A stretch of DNA of 64,000 nt from Xenorhabdus doucetiae. GTDB lineage: Bacteria; Pseudomonadota; Gammaproteobacteria; Enterobacterales; Enterobacteriaceae. Below are positions 56,001-60,981 of this stretch, in pieces. The stretch is from contig NZ_FO704550.1 in assembly GCF_000968195.1 (NCBI RefSeq), positions 3,720,001 through 3,784,000 on the forward strand. Reading direction: 5' to 3'. The notes under the pieces were generated by a model, which was not told where the DNA came from, did not search any database, and saw nothing but the letters and a program-made list of their open reading frames with translations. The position numbers were made by a program, and so were the translations under genes. Each line of letters opens with the position of its first letter. Position 1 is the first letter of the stretch.

Positions 56001-56789
56001 TTATTCTTTGTTCCCAGCGGCATGGATGACTATTCCTATGTTTTCGGGCTGGCTCAGCATATTCAGGCGGACTACCCGATTTATGCGCTCCCTTGGCCGT
56101 CCCTCAATGATGAGCGGATGTCGAACATTGAAGCGCTGGCAGCCAGAATGATCACCTTTATGAAGGCGGTGCGAGCGGAAGGCCCGTACCGGATATACGG
56201 CTACTCTTCTGGCGGCGTACTGGCTTATGCCATTGCCCAGCAACTCTTGAATGCCGGAGAGACAGTCAACTTTTTAGGTCTGATTGATACGCCTGCGCCT
56301 CACCGTTTCAAGACGCTCGCCGTTCAACCTAAACTTCAGTTTCTGGCTGAATTGGCAAGGCAGTCCGTGGATGAACATCCTCAGGAGATTGCGGCATTGC
56401 ATCAGAAAATGGACGAACTGAATTTAGTGCAATTTATTGCCGCCGCGCAGGAATTGGAATTATACCCATCGAATCTACCTGCTGATTTAATTGCCAGACG
56501 TTGGGAACAGATGGGGAATTATGTCCAAATGGTCAAAGATTATGAACCCAAATCCCTTGCAATAACATTGCATCAATTCTATGCAATGAAATCTTATCCA
56601 CAGATCCCGTTTGTGACGGACGTTGTGCTACAGTCCATCACGATGGAACCATCGTTAGGTTGGGAACAGATAGTTCCCGAATCTTCGCTACAATTAACTT
56701 CTGTTCCAGGGGATCATTTTAGCCTGATGGAAGATAGTGAAAATAAAACGATTCTGGCTAAGACCTTAAGCATGGCATTATCTTCCTAA
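41052..56789 (+). CDS. gxpS: Five-module NRPS, GameXPeptide synthetase GxpS-like
   Basis: 5245 aa. Order by residue: A1 60-553, T1 (Ser600); C2 about 645-1120, A2 about 1135-1630, T2 (Ser1678); C3 about 1730-2200, A3 2207-2705, T3 (Ser2756); C4 about 2805-3290, A4 3296-3790, T4 (Ser3837); C5 about 3885-4370, A5 4377-4878, T5 (Ser4925); TE about 4974-5245 (Ser5052 in GYSSG, His5222). C2, C4 and C5 carry the dual epimerisation/condensation motif HHLxxxxGD (700, 2861, 3937) as well as HHLIGDH; C3 is an LCL type (HHIISDG, 1880). Deduced codes: A1 DAFWIGATFK (Val-like), A2/A4/A5 DAWCIGAVCK (identical; Leu by analogy with GxpS), A3 DAWCIAAVCK (Phe-like). The predicted product, D-Val, L-Leu, D-Phe, D-Leu, L-Leu cyclised by the TE, equals GameXPeptide A. 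There is no N-terminal C domain and no MbtH gene nearby. ATG at 41052 follows GAGG 10 bp upstream. Confidence 0.92.
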   Translation: MKDSRAKKEIIFDAELEQIPPEKVSDDISVQKLNLLSGAERTLLLETWNATETVYPDQLGIHQLFERQVEKTPTATALIAGDKTLSYAQLNARANRLTHQLIKRGICPNDHVAILLERSVELVVAQLAILKAGAVYVPIDIGVPDERKNWLINDGLAKLVLTDTQTTIPADLDVPLMRLSEETDADKAEESVNPDLLCSSTAPAYIMYTSGSTGTPKGVIVPHRAVVRLVINNGYIEINSNDRVAFAANPAFDASTFEVWAPLLNGGALVVIDHTTLLTPAEFIQALNYHKINILWLSSGLFNRLAAELSPVLPQVKNLIVGGDVLDPHIIAQVLRNNPPQRLLNAYGPTEGTTFTTTYLIETLAAGTTHIPIGRPIANTRVYLLDEQGQPVPLGKVGEIYVGGDGVACGYLNRPELTAERFLVDPFSDAAEARMYRTGDLARYLPDGNLEFLGRNDQQVKIRGFRIEPGEIASRLVEYSAIHEAVVLALGEGQDKQLVAYVLAEPDNALPAHLREHLSARLPDYMVPAAFVRLDEFPLTPNGKLDRRALPVPGEDAFARQVYTAPQGEREMALAVIWRELLGIEQISRHDSFFALGGHSLLGVRMIEQLRHLGLTLTARDLFQSPVLAELAQTLGQHQSVAVPPNAITPAATALTPAMLPLIDLTQPEIDHIVGRVPGGISNIQDIYALSPLQDGILFHHLLAKEGDPYLLAYPMIFADRDLLDRYLSAVQQVVDRHDIFRTAFIWQGLSVPAQVVWRQAPLSVTELTLNPADGSVSDQLAQRFDPRQYRLDLSQAPLLRFVIAQETDGRWYVLQLQHHLIGDHTTLEVMNREVRAYLDGQADNLTAPVPFRHLVAQTRQGVNQEAHTRFFTDLLAEVDEPTLPFGLTEVHRDGSQVTQAHRMLTPSLNDRLRVQARRQGVSLATLCHLAWAQVLSRTSGQEKVVFGTVLFGRMAAGEGADSGMGLFINTLPLRLDIDDTSLHDSVQAAHARLAGLLDYEHASLALAQRCSGVQGGTPLFSALLNYRHNEQPVVPHEAVPGIEFLGEQERTNYPFVLSVEDGGTTLGLTAQVVQPFDSERVCGYMQQALESLAAALELAPETPVRALNVLPAPERTLLLETWNATKTPYPEQECIHQLFEQQAEKTPEATALVHENQTLSYQQLNARANRLAHQLIALNVMPDQRVAICMASSSARVIAVLAVLKAGGAYVPLDPAYPGERLSHILTDAAPAIVLADSTGRAALGKPALSGLTVLDPHRLPDQPDSNPQVPALTARHLAYVIYTSGSTGTPKGVMVEHWGLVNLIQDKIARFDLLPASRMLQFASFGFDASVWEIMMALGSGATLVIPDEAVRQNPHHLWHYLEEQSVTHACLTPALLRDGSDLPAIAIKPTLILGGEAPSSALLQSLSHRATLFNAYGPTEITVCATHWRCPPNDTGVNRTDARVPIGRPTANTRIYLLDNHGQPVPLGAVGELYIGGAGVARGYLNRPDLTNERFLTDPFSNAADARMYRTGDLVRYLPDGNLVFVGRNDQQLKIRGFRIEPGEIEARLAEHPEVREARVVAVTFGEEQDKRLVAYVVADADSGLAASLHTHLSAVLPDYMVPAAFVRLAAFPLTPNGKLDHRALPVPGEDAFARQSYVAPQGEMEIAVAAIWRELLGIEQIGRYDNFFALGGHSLLAVRMVNRLAAFGVDLPLATLFMSPSLAEFAKKISAQRHADTANRDTLPDIRPISRDRALPLSFGQQRLWFLAQFEGVSDTYHIPTALRLHGRLNLSAWQEALNCLFSRHEALRSLFITVEGQPQVKLLPAELGLPVQQYDLRQTIDRKTFDHKTSDMDKQLERLCAQEAETPFDLAHGPLIRCSLIQLAEDDHLFLLTQHHIISDGWSLGILKSELAALYAACLNQQPDPLPPLTLQYPDYAAWQRQVFAGEGVQAQSDYWRRTLADAPVLLELPTDRPRPAQQSFAGGRVAVHLDATLVQALKQLGQQHGTTLFMTLLTAWATLLSRLSGQDDVVIGIPSANRNRREIEPLLGFFVNTLALRIDLSGMPDVVTLLRRVQQTTLGAQDHQDLPFEQVVEIVQPPRRPEHTPLFQVMFAWQESEIEEWQLPELTVTPFKQEYDIAKFDLQLELTEQAGEIVGELTYSSALFNHETIERQVGYLQAILRAMVNQPQQSVTAIDILSPTERNRLLEHGNTAEVPYPTQVCFHQLFEQQAEKTPDASAVMYEHQTLSYAELNARANRLAHQLIALGVAPDQRVAICVTRSLARIIGLLAVLKAGGAYVPLDPSYPGERLAYMLTDAAPVILLADDTGRAVLGEDVLAPLTVLDPNILPEQPEHNPQVFELTPQHLAYVIYTSGSTGRPKGVMIEHGSVVNLALTQISQFEVNATSRMLQFASFGFDASVWEMMMALGCGATLVIPTEAVRQDPQRLWHYLEEQAVTHACLTPAMFHDGADLPAIAIKPTVIFAGEAPSPALFQALCGRADLFNAYGPTEITVCATTWHCPSDYTGGLIPIGRPTANKRLYLLDEHRQPVPLGTVGELYIGGVGVARGYLNRPELTAERFLPDPFSEAANARMYRTGDVARYRPDGNLEFLGRNDQQVKIRGFRIEPGEIEARLIEHAEVSEALVLALGDGQEKRLVAYVIAQADDITAQANDAETQADNLATRLREHLNAILPDYMVPAAFVRLDAFPLTPNGKLDRQSLPAPDQHAFARQAYQAPQGEMEIALATLWCELLNVEQIGRHDSFFALGGHSLLAVKMIERLRRIGLGLSVQTLFQHPTLSVLAQSLVQHSLTQPNEIRVPDNGITADTTKLTPAMLPLIDLTQSDIDRIVEQVPGGIANIQDIYALSPLQDGILFHHLMANEGDPYLLITQQAFADRRLLDRYLAAVQQVVDRHDILRTAFIWQGLSAPAQVVCRQAPLSVTELTLDPADGPISDQLARRFDPRRHRIDLSQAPLLRFVVAPERDGRWIVLQLLHHLIGDHTTLEVMNSEVQAFLSGRTDSLPAPVPFRHLVAQARQGGSQAEHTRFFSAMLAEIEEPTLPFGLTEVHHDGSQVTESHRLLPAALNDRLRSQARRLGVSVAALCHLAWAQVLARTSGQDRVVFGTVLFGRMQAGEGSDSGMGLFINTLPLRLDIDSTPVQDSVRTAHGRLAGLLEHEHASLALAQRCNGVARGTPLFNALLNYRHNTQPVTPNDIVSGIEFLGAQERTNYPFVLSVEDGGTDLGLTAQVVQPFDPERICGYMQQALESLADALEQAPDTPVQQLDILPATERSLLLTTWNATETAWPEALCIHQRFEQQAEKTPDATALVCEDQRLSYAELNANANRLAHQLIALGVAPDQRVAICVASSPARIVALLAVLKAGGAYVPLDPAYPGERLAHILTDAQPILLLADRVGRSALGEPMLAGQTVLDPNLLPDQPDHNPQRPALTSRHLAYVIYTSGSTGTPKGVMVEHRGLVNLIQDKIARFDLLPTSRMLQFASFGFDAGVWEIMMALCSGATLVIPDEAVRQDPHRLWHYLQAQSVTHACLTPALLRDGTDLPAITIKPTLILGGEAPSAALLKALRHKATVFNAYGPTEITVCATHWRCPSDDTGVNNTEGFIPIGRPTANTRLYLLNALGQPVPLGAVGELYIGGVGVARGYLNRPDLTDERFLTDPFSDNADARMYRTGDLVRYLPDGNLVFVGRNDQQIKIRGFRIEPGEIEARLTEYPDVREALVLALGDGQDKRLVAYVVAPADSGLVNHLREHLSARLPDYMVPAAFVRLDTFPLTPNGKLDRRALPAPGEDAFARQIYAAPQGETETALAAIWRELLGVEQISRYDSFFALGGHSLLAVRMVERLRHLGLTLAVRDLFQSPVLSELAQTLKRNQTEKVPANVITPATTALTPEMLPLIDLTQPEIDHIIGQVPGGIANIQDIYALSPLQDGILFHHLLADEGDPYLLAGQMAFADRTLLDRYLAAVQQVINRHDILRTAFIWQGLSVPAQVVCRQVPLSVTELTLDPADGAISDQLAQRFNPRHYRLDLGQAPLLRFVIAKEMVAQEHDGRWIVLQLMHHLIGDHTALDVMSHEVQACLDEQDSHLPTPAPFRNLVAQARLGMSQEQHARFFTEMLAEVDEPTLPFGLAEVRHDGSQMTESHRMLTAELNDRLRGQARRLGVSLAALCHLAWAQVLSRTSGQQQVVFGTVLFGRMAAGEGAENGMGLFINTLPLRLDMDDTPVRDSVQVAHQRLAGLLEHEYASLALAQRCSSVQGGTPLFSTLLNYRHNMAAATSNEIMPGVEFLGAQERTNYPFTLSVEDFGDALGLTAQIVQPFDAGRVCGYMQQALESLVAALESAPETPVRELDILPAAEKHLLLETGHAAQTTYPDALCIHHLFEQQVENNPDATALVYEAQTFSYAELNARANRLANQLMALGVEPDQRVAICVARSPASVVALLAVLKAGGAYVPLDPAYPGDRLAYLLNDSAPSVVLADETGRAVLGEQALAAFTVLDPTLPPDQPDNIDQGNNPDIPVLTAQHLAYVIYTSGSTGTPKGVMVEHRGLVNLIWEKISQFDIRPDSRMLQFASLGFDASVWEIMLALCSGATLDIPVDSVRQDPLRLWHYLEEHQVTHACLTPALLRDGADLPAITIKPTLILGGEAPSAALFQALRGRATLFNAYGPTEITVCATCWRCPPDSTDRLIPIGRPTANSRIYLLDSHGQPAPFGAVGELYIGGAGVTRGYLNRPDLTAERFLTDLFSDVKGARMYRTGDLVRYLPDGNLLFVGRNDQQVKIRGFRIEPGEIEARLTEHPDVREALVLARGDGQDKRLVAYIVAQANNIVAPEDNELASQLHHHLRTLLPDYMVPAAFVRLDAFPLTPNGKLDHRALPVPDQHAFARQIYEAPQGETEIVLAAIWRELLGIERIGRHDNFFTLGGHSLLAMRMINLAAERGLICSLNNLFQFPVLAELAAEIASNPLSQSQNSAIPIRPDGTEPPLFFVPSGMDDYSYVFGLAQHIQADYPIYALPWPSLNDERMSNIEALAARMITFMKAVRAEGPYRIYGYSSGGVLAYAIAQQLLNAGETVNFLGLIDTPAPHRFKTLAVQPKLQFLAELARQSVDEHPQEIAALHQKMDELNLVQFIAAAQELELYPSNLPADLIARRWEQMGNYVQMVKDYEPKSLAITLHQFYAMKSYPQIPFVTDVVLQSITMEPSLGWEQIVPESSLQLTSVPGDHFSLMEDSENKTILAKTLSMALSS
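46526..46555 (+). repeat. 15-bp tandem repeat within the NRPS C3 domain
   Basis: Two units (46526-46540 and 46541-46555, 13 of 15 bases equal) encode DRKTF and DHKTS in a surface-loop-like stretch of C3. Confidence 0.8.
48990..49052 (+). repeat. Degenerate 21-bp repeat in the NRPS A3 C-terminal subdomain
   Basis: Three 7-residue units, AQADDIT, AQANDAE and TQADNLA, lengthen a loop between YVI and RLREHL that is short in A1, A2 and A4. Confidence 0.65.
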
Positions 56790-56815
56790 TAGCCCGCTAA
56801 TTTTGCAGAATATAG

Positions 56816-56848
56816 GCACCGAATGTTAATGACTTCGGTGCTTTATTT
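56816..56848 (+). terminator. NRPS gene terminator
   Basis: GCACCGAA (56816-56823) and TTCGGTGC (56834-56841) form a perfect 8-bp stem with a 10-nt loop, followed by TTTATTT. Confidence 0.85.
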
Positions 56849-56914
56849 GCTTGCAAAGAAAAACATCAACACTCTTCTTCTATATCTGCCGTCCTGCCGA
56901 TAACACATCCCTAC

Positions 56915-57118
56915 CTAACGACAATGTTCTTCTGGGAACCTTGTACAACAGCAAGTGTTTTTTTTCGGTTTTAGGACAATATCCTGAAAAAACACCTCAA
57001 AGCCGTGATTTTCCGTAGACAAATCATCAAAGAAAAACGGAATACAAGTTGATAAAACAACTCCCCACCCAACAAAACCAAGTATCTTATTGTTTTTTAA
57101 TAAAAAAATAACAGACAT
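56915..57118 (-). CDS. Possible small membrane protein (low support)
   Basis: 67 aa with a hydrophobic segment at about residues 11-29 (ILGFVGWGVVLSTCIPFFF) and a basic, Cys-rich tail. The ribosome site is weak and no family is recognised; the codon content follows the AT-rich surroundings. Confidence 0.2.
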   Translation of the reverse strand: MSVIFLLKNNKILGFVGWGVVLSTCIPFFFDDLSTENHGFEVFFQDIVLKPKKNTCCCTRFPEEHCR

Positions 57119-58186
57119 AACTCAATATCACGTAAGAATACTCCTGCTGCTTGCAAAAAATTCAAAAGTGCGAGTGAACGCCAGTTTTAGACGAATTAAA
57201 AGTCTATTTAGTGGAAAAGGTAATAGTAAATAATATTTTTAATTAAAAAATGGTAAATCAACCGCAACAATAGATAAAAACATTAAAATGTCTTTATATA
57301 AGTCAAATCGATAAAATTTTATTAAAAAACAAAACAATTTATACCAAACTGTAAACATAATCCTACATAATGTAACTTAAGTCAAATTTTATTACATACT
57401 ACAAATCATTCCACTTAAGCAATTATAATATATGAATTTTTTTTGTTATTCACATATTTTATTGCGCTGAAATAAAATTGATGGTGAAAAAATGTCACTT
57501 GATGCCAGTCAAGTATGGCAGGATCAACCAGAATTAATGTTTCCAAAGCATTACATATCCAAAATTTAATTCTATTTAGTATCAATCATATGGATTATAA
57601 ATCCAAACTAGACAGTTTGGTATATTTTGTCCAGTTTATAACCTCACAAAAATCATCAACAAGAATAAGACATGCCAATTAATATGAGATTAGTTATAAA
57701 TTTGTTGTTTTTTACGCATTTATCTTACATAAATACGTAAAAATATTTAAAAATCAAATAATTATATTTATAAAATTACAAAAAATCCCATAAGATAAGA
57801 GTTAGGAGCATATTGGTTATCTCTTATGTAAGGAGAACAGGAGTGCTACTTAAGCCATAGCGATGGTGCAGTCAAAAATGTGCAGAGGAAGCGATAAAAC
57901 AGAGAAATGTAATTCGTATCATGGAAGGACACTCCTTGTTTCGGTGAAGGGCTGTTTTTTTACAACACGTTAATAAAAAAATTATCTCATTACAAAAACA
58001 AGACGCATGTCAGAAAACAAAACGGCGAATCAGGTGGTAACAATAGGCATACCGTGAACGGTAGTGAATCCGTCAAGGCAGGCTCTATTTTACGAGCGAG
58101 TGGTGGAGCAGAACATTGAACTCATTTTAAGCTCCGGCAATTTTCCTTGATAACGCCATAACTTACTGATTAAAAAAGGATAAGAT

Positions 58187-58489
58187 ATGGAAGATGCAAA
58201 CCTATTAGTCGGAAAACGTATTCAGACCAAAAGGAAACAACTGGGCATCACTGCCACAGCATTAGCAAAACAAATTGGCATCAGTCAACAACAACTTTCA
58301 CGTTACGAAACGGGCGCAAACCGAATTAATATCGCCCATCTGGTTAGAATTGCCCGGATATTAAATACGCCAATTGGGTGGTTTTTCCTGGATTGCGAAG
58401 AAAACAAGAAAGAGGACAACACTGTTAATAAACTCGTAGATCAATATATTCCCATTGCTGAAACAATTATAGGAAAGAATGGTTGTTAA
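58187..58489 (+). CDS. XRE-family regulator, MrpJ-like
   Basis: 100 aa. Helix-turn-helix at about residues 22-42 with ISQQQLSRYETGANRI; the SQQQ-SRYE signature is typical of MrpJ-type regulators of Proteus and relatives, which repress motility and activate fimbriae. No fimbrial operon is in the window, so this is an orphan copy. ATG at 58187 follows AAAGGATAAG. It lies between the NRPS gene and glxK in AT-rich sequence; whether it controls the NRPS is unknown. Confidence 0.8.
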   Translation: MEDANLLVGKRIQTKRKQLGITATALAKQIGISQQQLSRYETGANRINIAHLVRIARILNTPIGWFFLDCEENKKEDNTVNKLVDQYIPIAETIIGKNGC

Positions 58490-58507
58490 ATGGGACAAGA
58501 TAAATTC

Positions 58508-58559
58508 GTCAGAAGCCTGTTGTGTTACTCATTTCAATTACCTCATTCAGGCTTCTGAC
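58508..58559. other. Perfect 12-bp inverted repeat after the MrpJ-like gene
   Basis: GTCAGAAGCCTG (58508-58519) and CAGGCTTCTGAC (58548-58559) are separated by 28 nt. They could form a large hairpin that ends transcription from the left, or be mobile-element debris. Confidence 0.55.
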
Positions 58560-58680
58560 CCTTGTCAGGTTCAGCCATATCGGCATAAATTGCTTAATGG
58601 TCATCAACTCTGCCGGCGAATATTTTTAGTTGCAACCATCTTGCTTCTGCTTGCTGATGCCGTTTTTTATCGTTTGGTTT

Positions 58681-59817
58681 TCAATGAGAAATCGCCCAAA
58701 CCGCGGCAATATTACGGGCTGTTACCTGTAAGTTATCAGCGCTATTGGCAAGGGCATCTGAAAGGGTACAAACTTCCGGTATGATGGAAAATACGGCATC
58801 CAGCCCATATTGATGAACAACATGATAATCCCGGCTCATGCTTCCAACTAAAGCGATGGTGGGAATAGCAAACTTTTTCGCAACACGGGCAACACCAAGA
58901 GGGGTTTTACCGTGCAGGGTTTGGCTATCCAGACGACCTTCCCCTGTAATGACCAGATCGGCACCCTGAACAGCGTCTTCCAGTTTCAAGGTTTCGATAA
59001 CAATCTCAATACCTGACTGTAATTTCGCCCCCAGACATCCCAATAAAGAAGCCCCCATCCCCCCAGCCGCGCCGGCACCCGCGGCATCAATGATGCTTTT
59101 CCCTGTGAGCGATTCCATTTTCATTCCATAATGACGCAGTGCCGAATCCAATAACTTAACCATTTCCGGGGTTGCCCCTTTTTGTGGGCCAAATACGGCT
59201 GATGCCCCCGATTCACCACATAGCGGGTTATTCACATCACAGGCTACTGTCAGTTCAATCTTCCCAAGGCGTGGTTCAAGGTGGGTTAAGTCGATACTTT
59301 CCAGCCGGGTCAATGCCGCGCCGCCAAATGGCAATATGCGGCCGTCACCATCCAGTAAATTTGCCCCCAGTGCCTGCATCATCCCTGCGCCACCATCGTT
59401 GGTTGCACTGCCCCCAATGCCTAAAATGAGTTTGCGCACGCCATGTTCCAACGCAGCCAGAATCAGCTCTCCCGTTCCATAACTCGTCGTTAGCAACGGA
59501 TTGCGCTGCGCCATCGGCACCAAATGCAGGCCAGAAGCGGCGGCCATTTCAATCACAGCGGTTTTTCCATCGCCAAGCAGACCAAAAAATGCCTCAACCG
59601 GCTGCCCCAAGGGATCGGTGACAGTACATGCGATGCGTTTTCCCCCTGTGGCAGCAACCAGTGATTCGACTGTCCCTTCTCCACCATCCGCCATAGGCAA
59701 TGTGAGATAGTTTGCGTGTGGATAAATTTCTTTAAATCCCCGCTCTATCGCCTGTGCGACTTGCAGGGCGCTCAGGCTTTCCTTAAACGAATCAGGAGCA
59801 ATCACAATTTTCATCAT
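58681..59817 (-). CDS. glxK: Glycerate kinase (GlxK/GarK family)
   Basis: 378 aa counting from ATG at 59817 (MMKIVIAPDSFKESLSA), which has GAGGA just upstream; the frame extends to 59841 without homology. Family blocks: PMADGGEGTVESLVAATGG, GIGGSATNDGGAGM and VITGEGRLDSQTLHGKTP. It phosphorylates D-glycerate, by family to 2-phosphoglycerate. No other glyoxylate or galactarate gene is next to it. It is downstream of rpoH but separated from it by a terminator. Confidence 0.93.
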   Translation of the reverse strand: MMKIVIAPDSFKESLSALQVAQAIERGFKEIYPHANYLTLPMADGGEGTVESLVAATGGKRIACTVTDPLGQPVEAFFGLLGDGKTAVIEMAAASGLHLVPMAQRNPLLTTSYGTGELILAALEHGVRKLILGIGGSATNDGGAGMMQALGANLLDGDGRILPFGGAALTRLESIDLTHLEPRLGKIELTVACDVNNPLCGESGASAVFGPQKGATPEMVKLLDSALRHYGMKMESLTGKSIIDAAGAGAAGGMGASLLGCLGAKLQSGIEIVIETLKLEDAVQGADLVITGEGRLDSQTLHGKTPLGVARVAKKFAIPTIALVGSMSRDYHVVHQYGLDAVFSIIPEVCTLSDALANSADNLQVTARNIAAVWAISH

Positions 59818-59850
59818 GGAATTTCCTCGCTTCTCTGGCACGTATGTATA

Positions 59851-59882
59851 AAAAAAGCGATAAACTCATTATCGCTTTTTAA
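59851..59882 (-). terminator. rpoH terminator
   Basis: AAAAAGCGATAA and TTATCGCTTTTT form a long stem around a short loop at 59852-59880; read on the minus strand it ends in a T-run. Confidence 0.9.
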
Positions 59883-59911
59883 TCCGGCAAGCAGGGATGT
59901 CGTCTAAGAAA

Positions 59912-60769
59912 TTACGCTTCAATCGCCAGTCGCAATTTCTTCATTGCATTTTTTTCGAGCTGTCTAACACGCTCCGCAGATACACCGTATTTGTCTGCCA
60001 GTTCTTGCAAGGTGGTTTTGTTATCATCATCCAACCAACGGGAACGAATGATGTCTTGGCTACGCTCATCCAGCCCTTCCATCGCGACAGAAAGTTTATC
60101 CGCTGCGTGGTTTTCCCAGTTATCTTCTTCAATGCCATCAGCAAAGTCAGACGCCTTGTCTTGCAAATACAGCACCGGAGCCACGGGATGGCTGTCATGA
60201 TTATCATCATCAGAGGGCATATCGAATGCCATATCCTGCGCTGACATGCGCGATTCCATCTCGCGGACGTCTTTGCTGGTCACGCCTAATTCTTTGGCAA
60301 CCAGCTCAATTTCGTCCTGATTGAACCACCCCAGACGTTGTTTCGCCTTGCGCAAATTAAAGAACAGCTTACGCTGGGCTTTGGTTGTTGCGACTTTCAC
60401 GATACGCCAATTACGTAATACGTACTCATGGATTTCTGCCTTAATCCAGTGAACAGCAAAAGAAACCAAACGTACACCTACTTCTGGATTAAATCGACGA
60501 ACCGCTTTCATCAGGCCAATATTACCTTCCTGAATCAAATCCGCTTGCGGCAGACCATAACCGGCATAACTGCGGGCAACATGAACAACGAAGCGCAGGT
60601 GAGAAAGAATCAGCTTTTTCGCTGCATCCAGATCTCCCTGGTAATGCAGCCTTTTTGCCAGTTCCCTCTCTTCCTCTGCGGAAAGCATAGGGTAAGCATT
60701 GGAGGCACGGATGTATCCTTCCAAACTACCTTGTGGAACTAATGCCAAAGTTTGCATTTCTTTTGTCAT
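59912..60769 (-). CDS. rpoH: Heat-shock sigma factor RpoH (sigma-32)
   Basis: 285 aa (E. coli 284), close to the E. coli protein. Region 2 with YGLPQADLIQEGNIGLMKAV and the -10-binding part VSFAVHWIKAEIHEYVLRNW; the RpoH box QRKLFFNLRKAKQRL; region 4 HTH LQELADKYGVSAERVRQLE. It directs transcription of chaperone and protease genes and is controlled by DnaK and FtsH. Upstream is ftsX, the conserved ftsY-ftsE-ftsX-rpoH order. Confidence 0.98.
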   Translation of the reverse strand: MTKEMQTLALVPQGSLEGYIRASNAYPMLSAEEERELAKRLHYQGDLDAAKKLILSHLRFVVHVARSYAGYGLPQADLIQEGNIGLMKAVRRFNPEVGVRLVSFAVHWIKAEIHEYVLRNWRIVKVATTKAQRKLFFNLRKAKQRLGWFNQDEIELVAKELGVTSKDVREMESRMSAQDMAFDMPSDDDNHDSHPVAPVLYLQDKASDFADGIEEDNWENHAADKLSVAMEGLDERSQDIIRSRWLDDDNKTTLQELADKYGVSAERVRQLEKNAMKKLRLAIEA

Positions 60770-60981
60770 TCAAATTCTCTCAAAATTAGATCTAAATTGA
60801 CGGCTTTCAAGTTTGCCTGAGTTAACCCATGAGGGTTATTCAAGCCAAAGATATGTCTATTTTACCACCGTAGCGATCATATTCAAATCATCTCAATAGT
60901 GTAAACATCAATACAAAATCATAACTGTGATTTCGACCACGATGAAGCCCAAAAGTTCACTGGCAAGCCTGACCAACGCCG

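Larger units (their letters stand above)
56790..58186. other. Long AT-rich intergenic region after the NRPS gene
   Basis: About 1.4 kb that starts with the NRPS terminator. I see no recognisable gene. Short candidate frames are 56915-57118 (minus, 67 aa with one hydrophobic segment) and 57492-57569 (plus, 25 codons, MSLDASQVWQDQ start). The rest is very A/T-rich and is likely non-coding or decayed, and includes the promoter of the regulator at 58187. Confidence 0.6.

Noticed and set aside
57920..58125. Open frame ending SGGAEH before the MrpJ-like gene, considered as a gene or intron/retron remnant
   Set aside because: It has no suitable start codon and I could not match it to a reverse transcriptase, msr/msd or group II intron domain.
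58479..58784. 101-codon frame on the plus strand after the MrpJ-like gene
   Set aside because: It runs through the 12-bp inverted repeat and into the antisense of glxK; no homology is evident.
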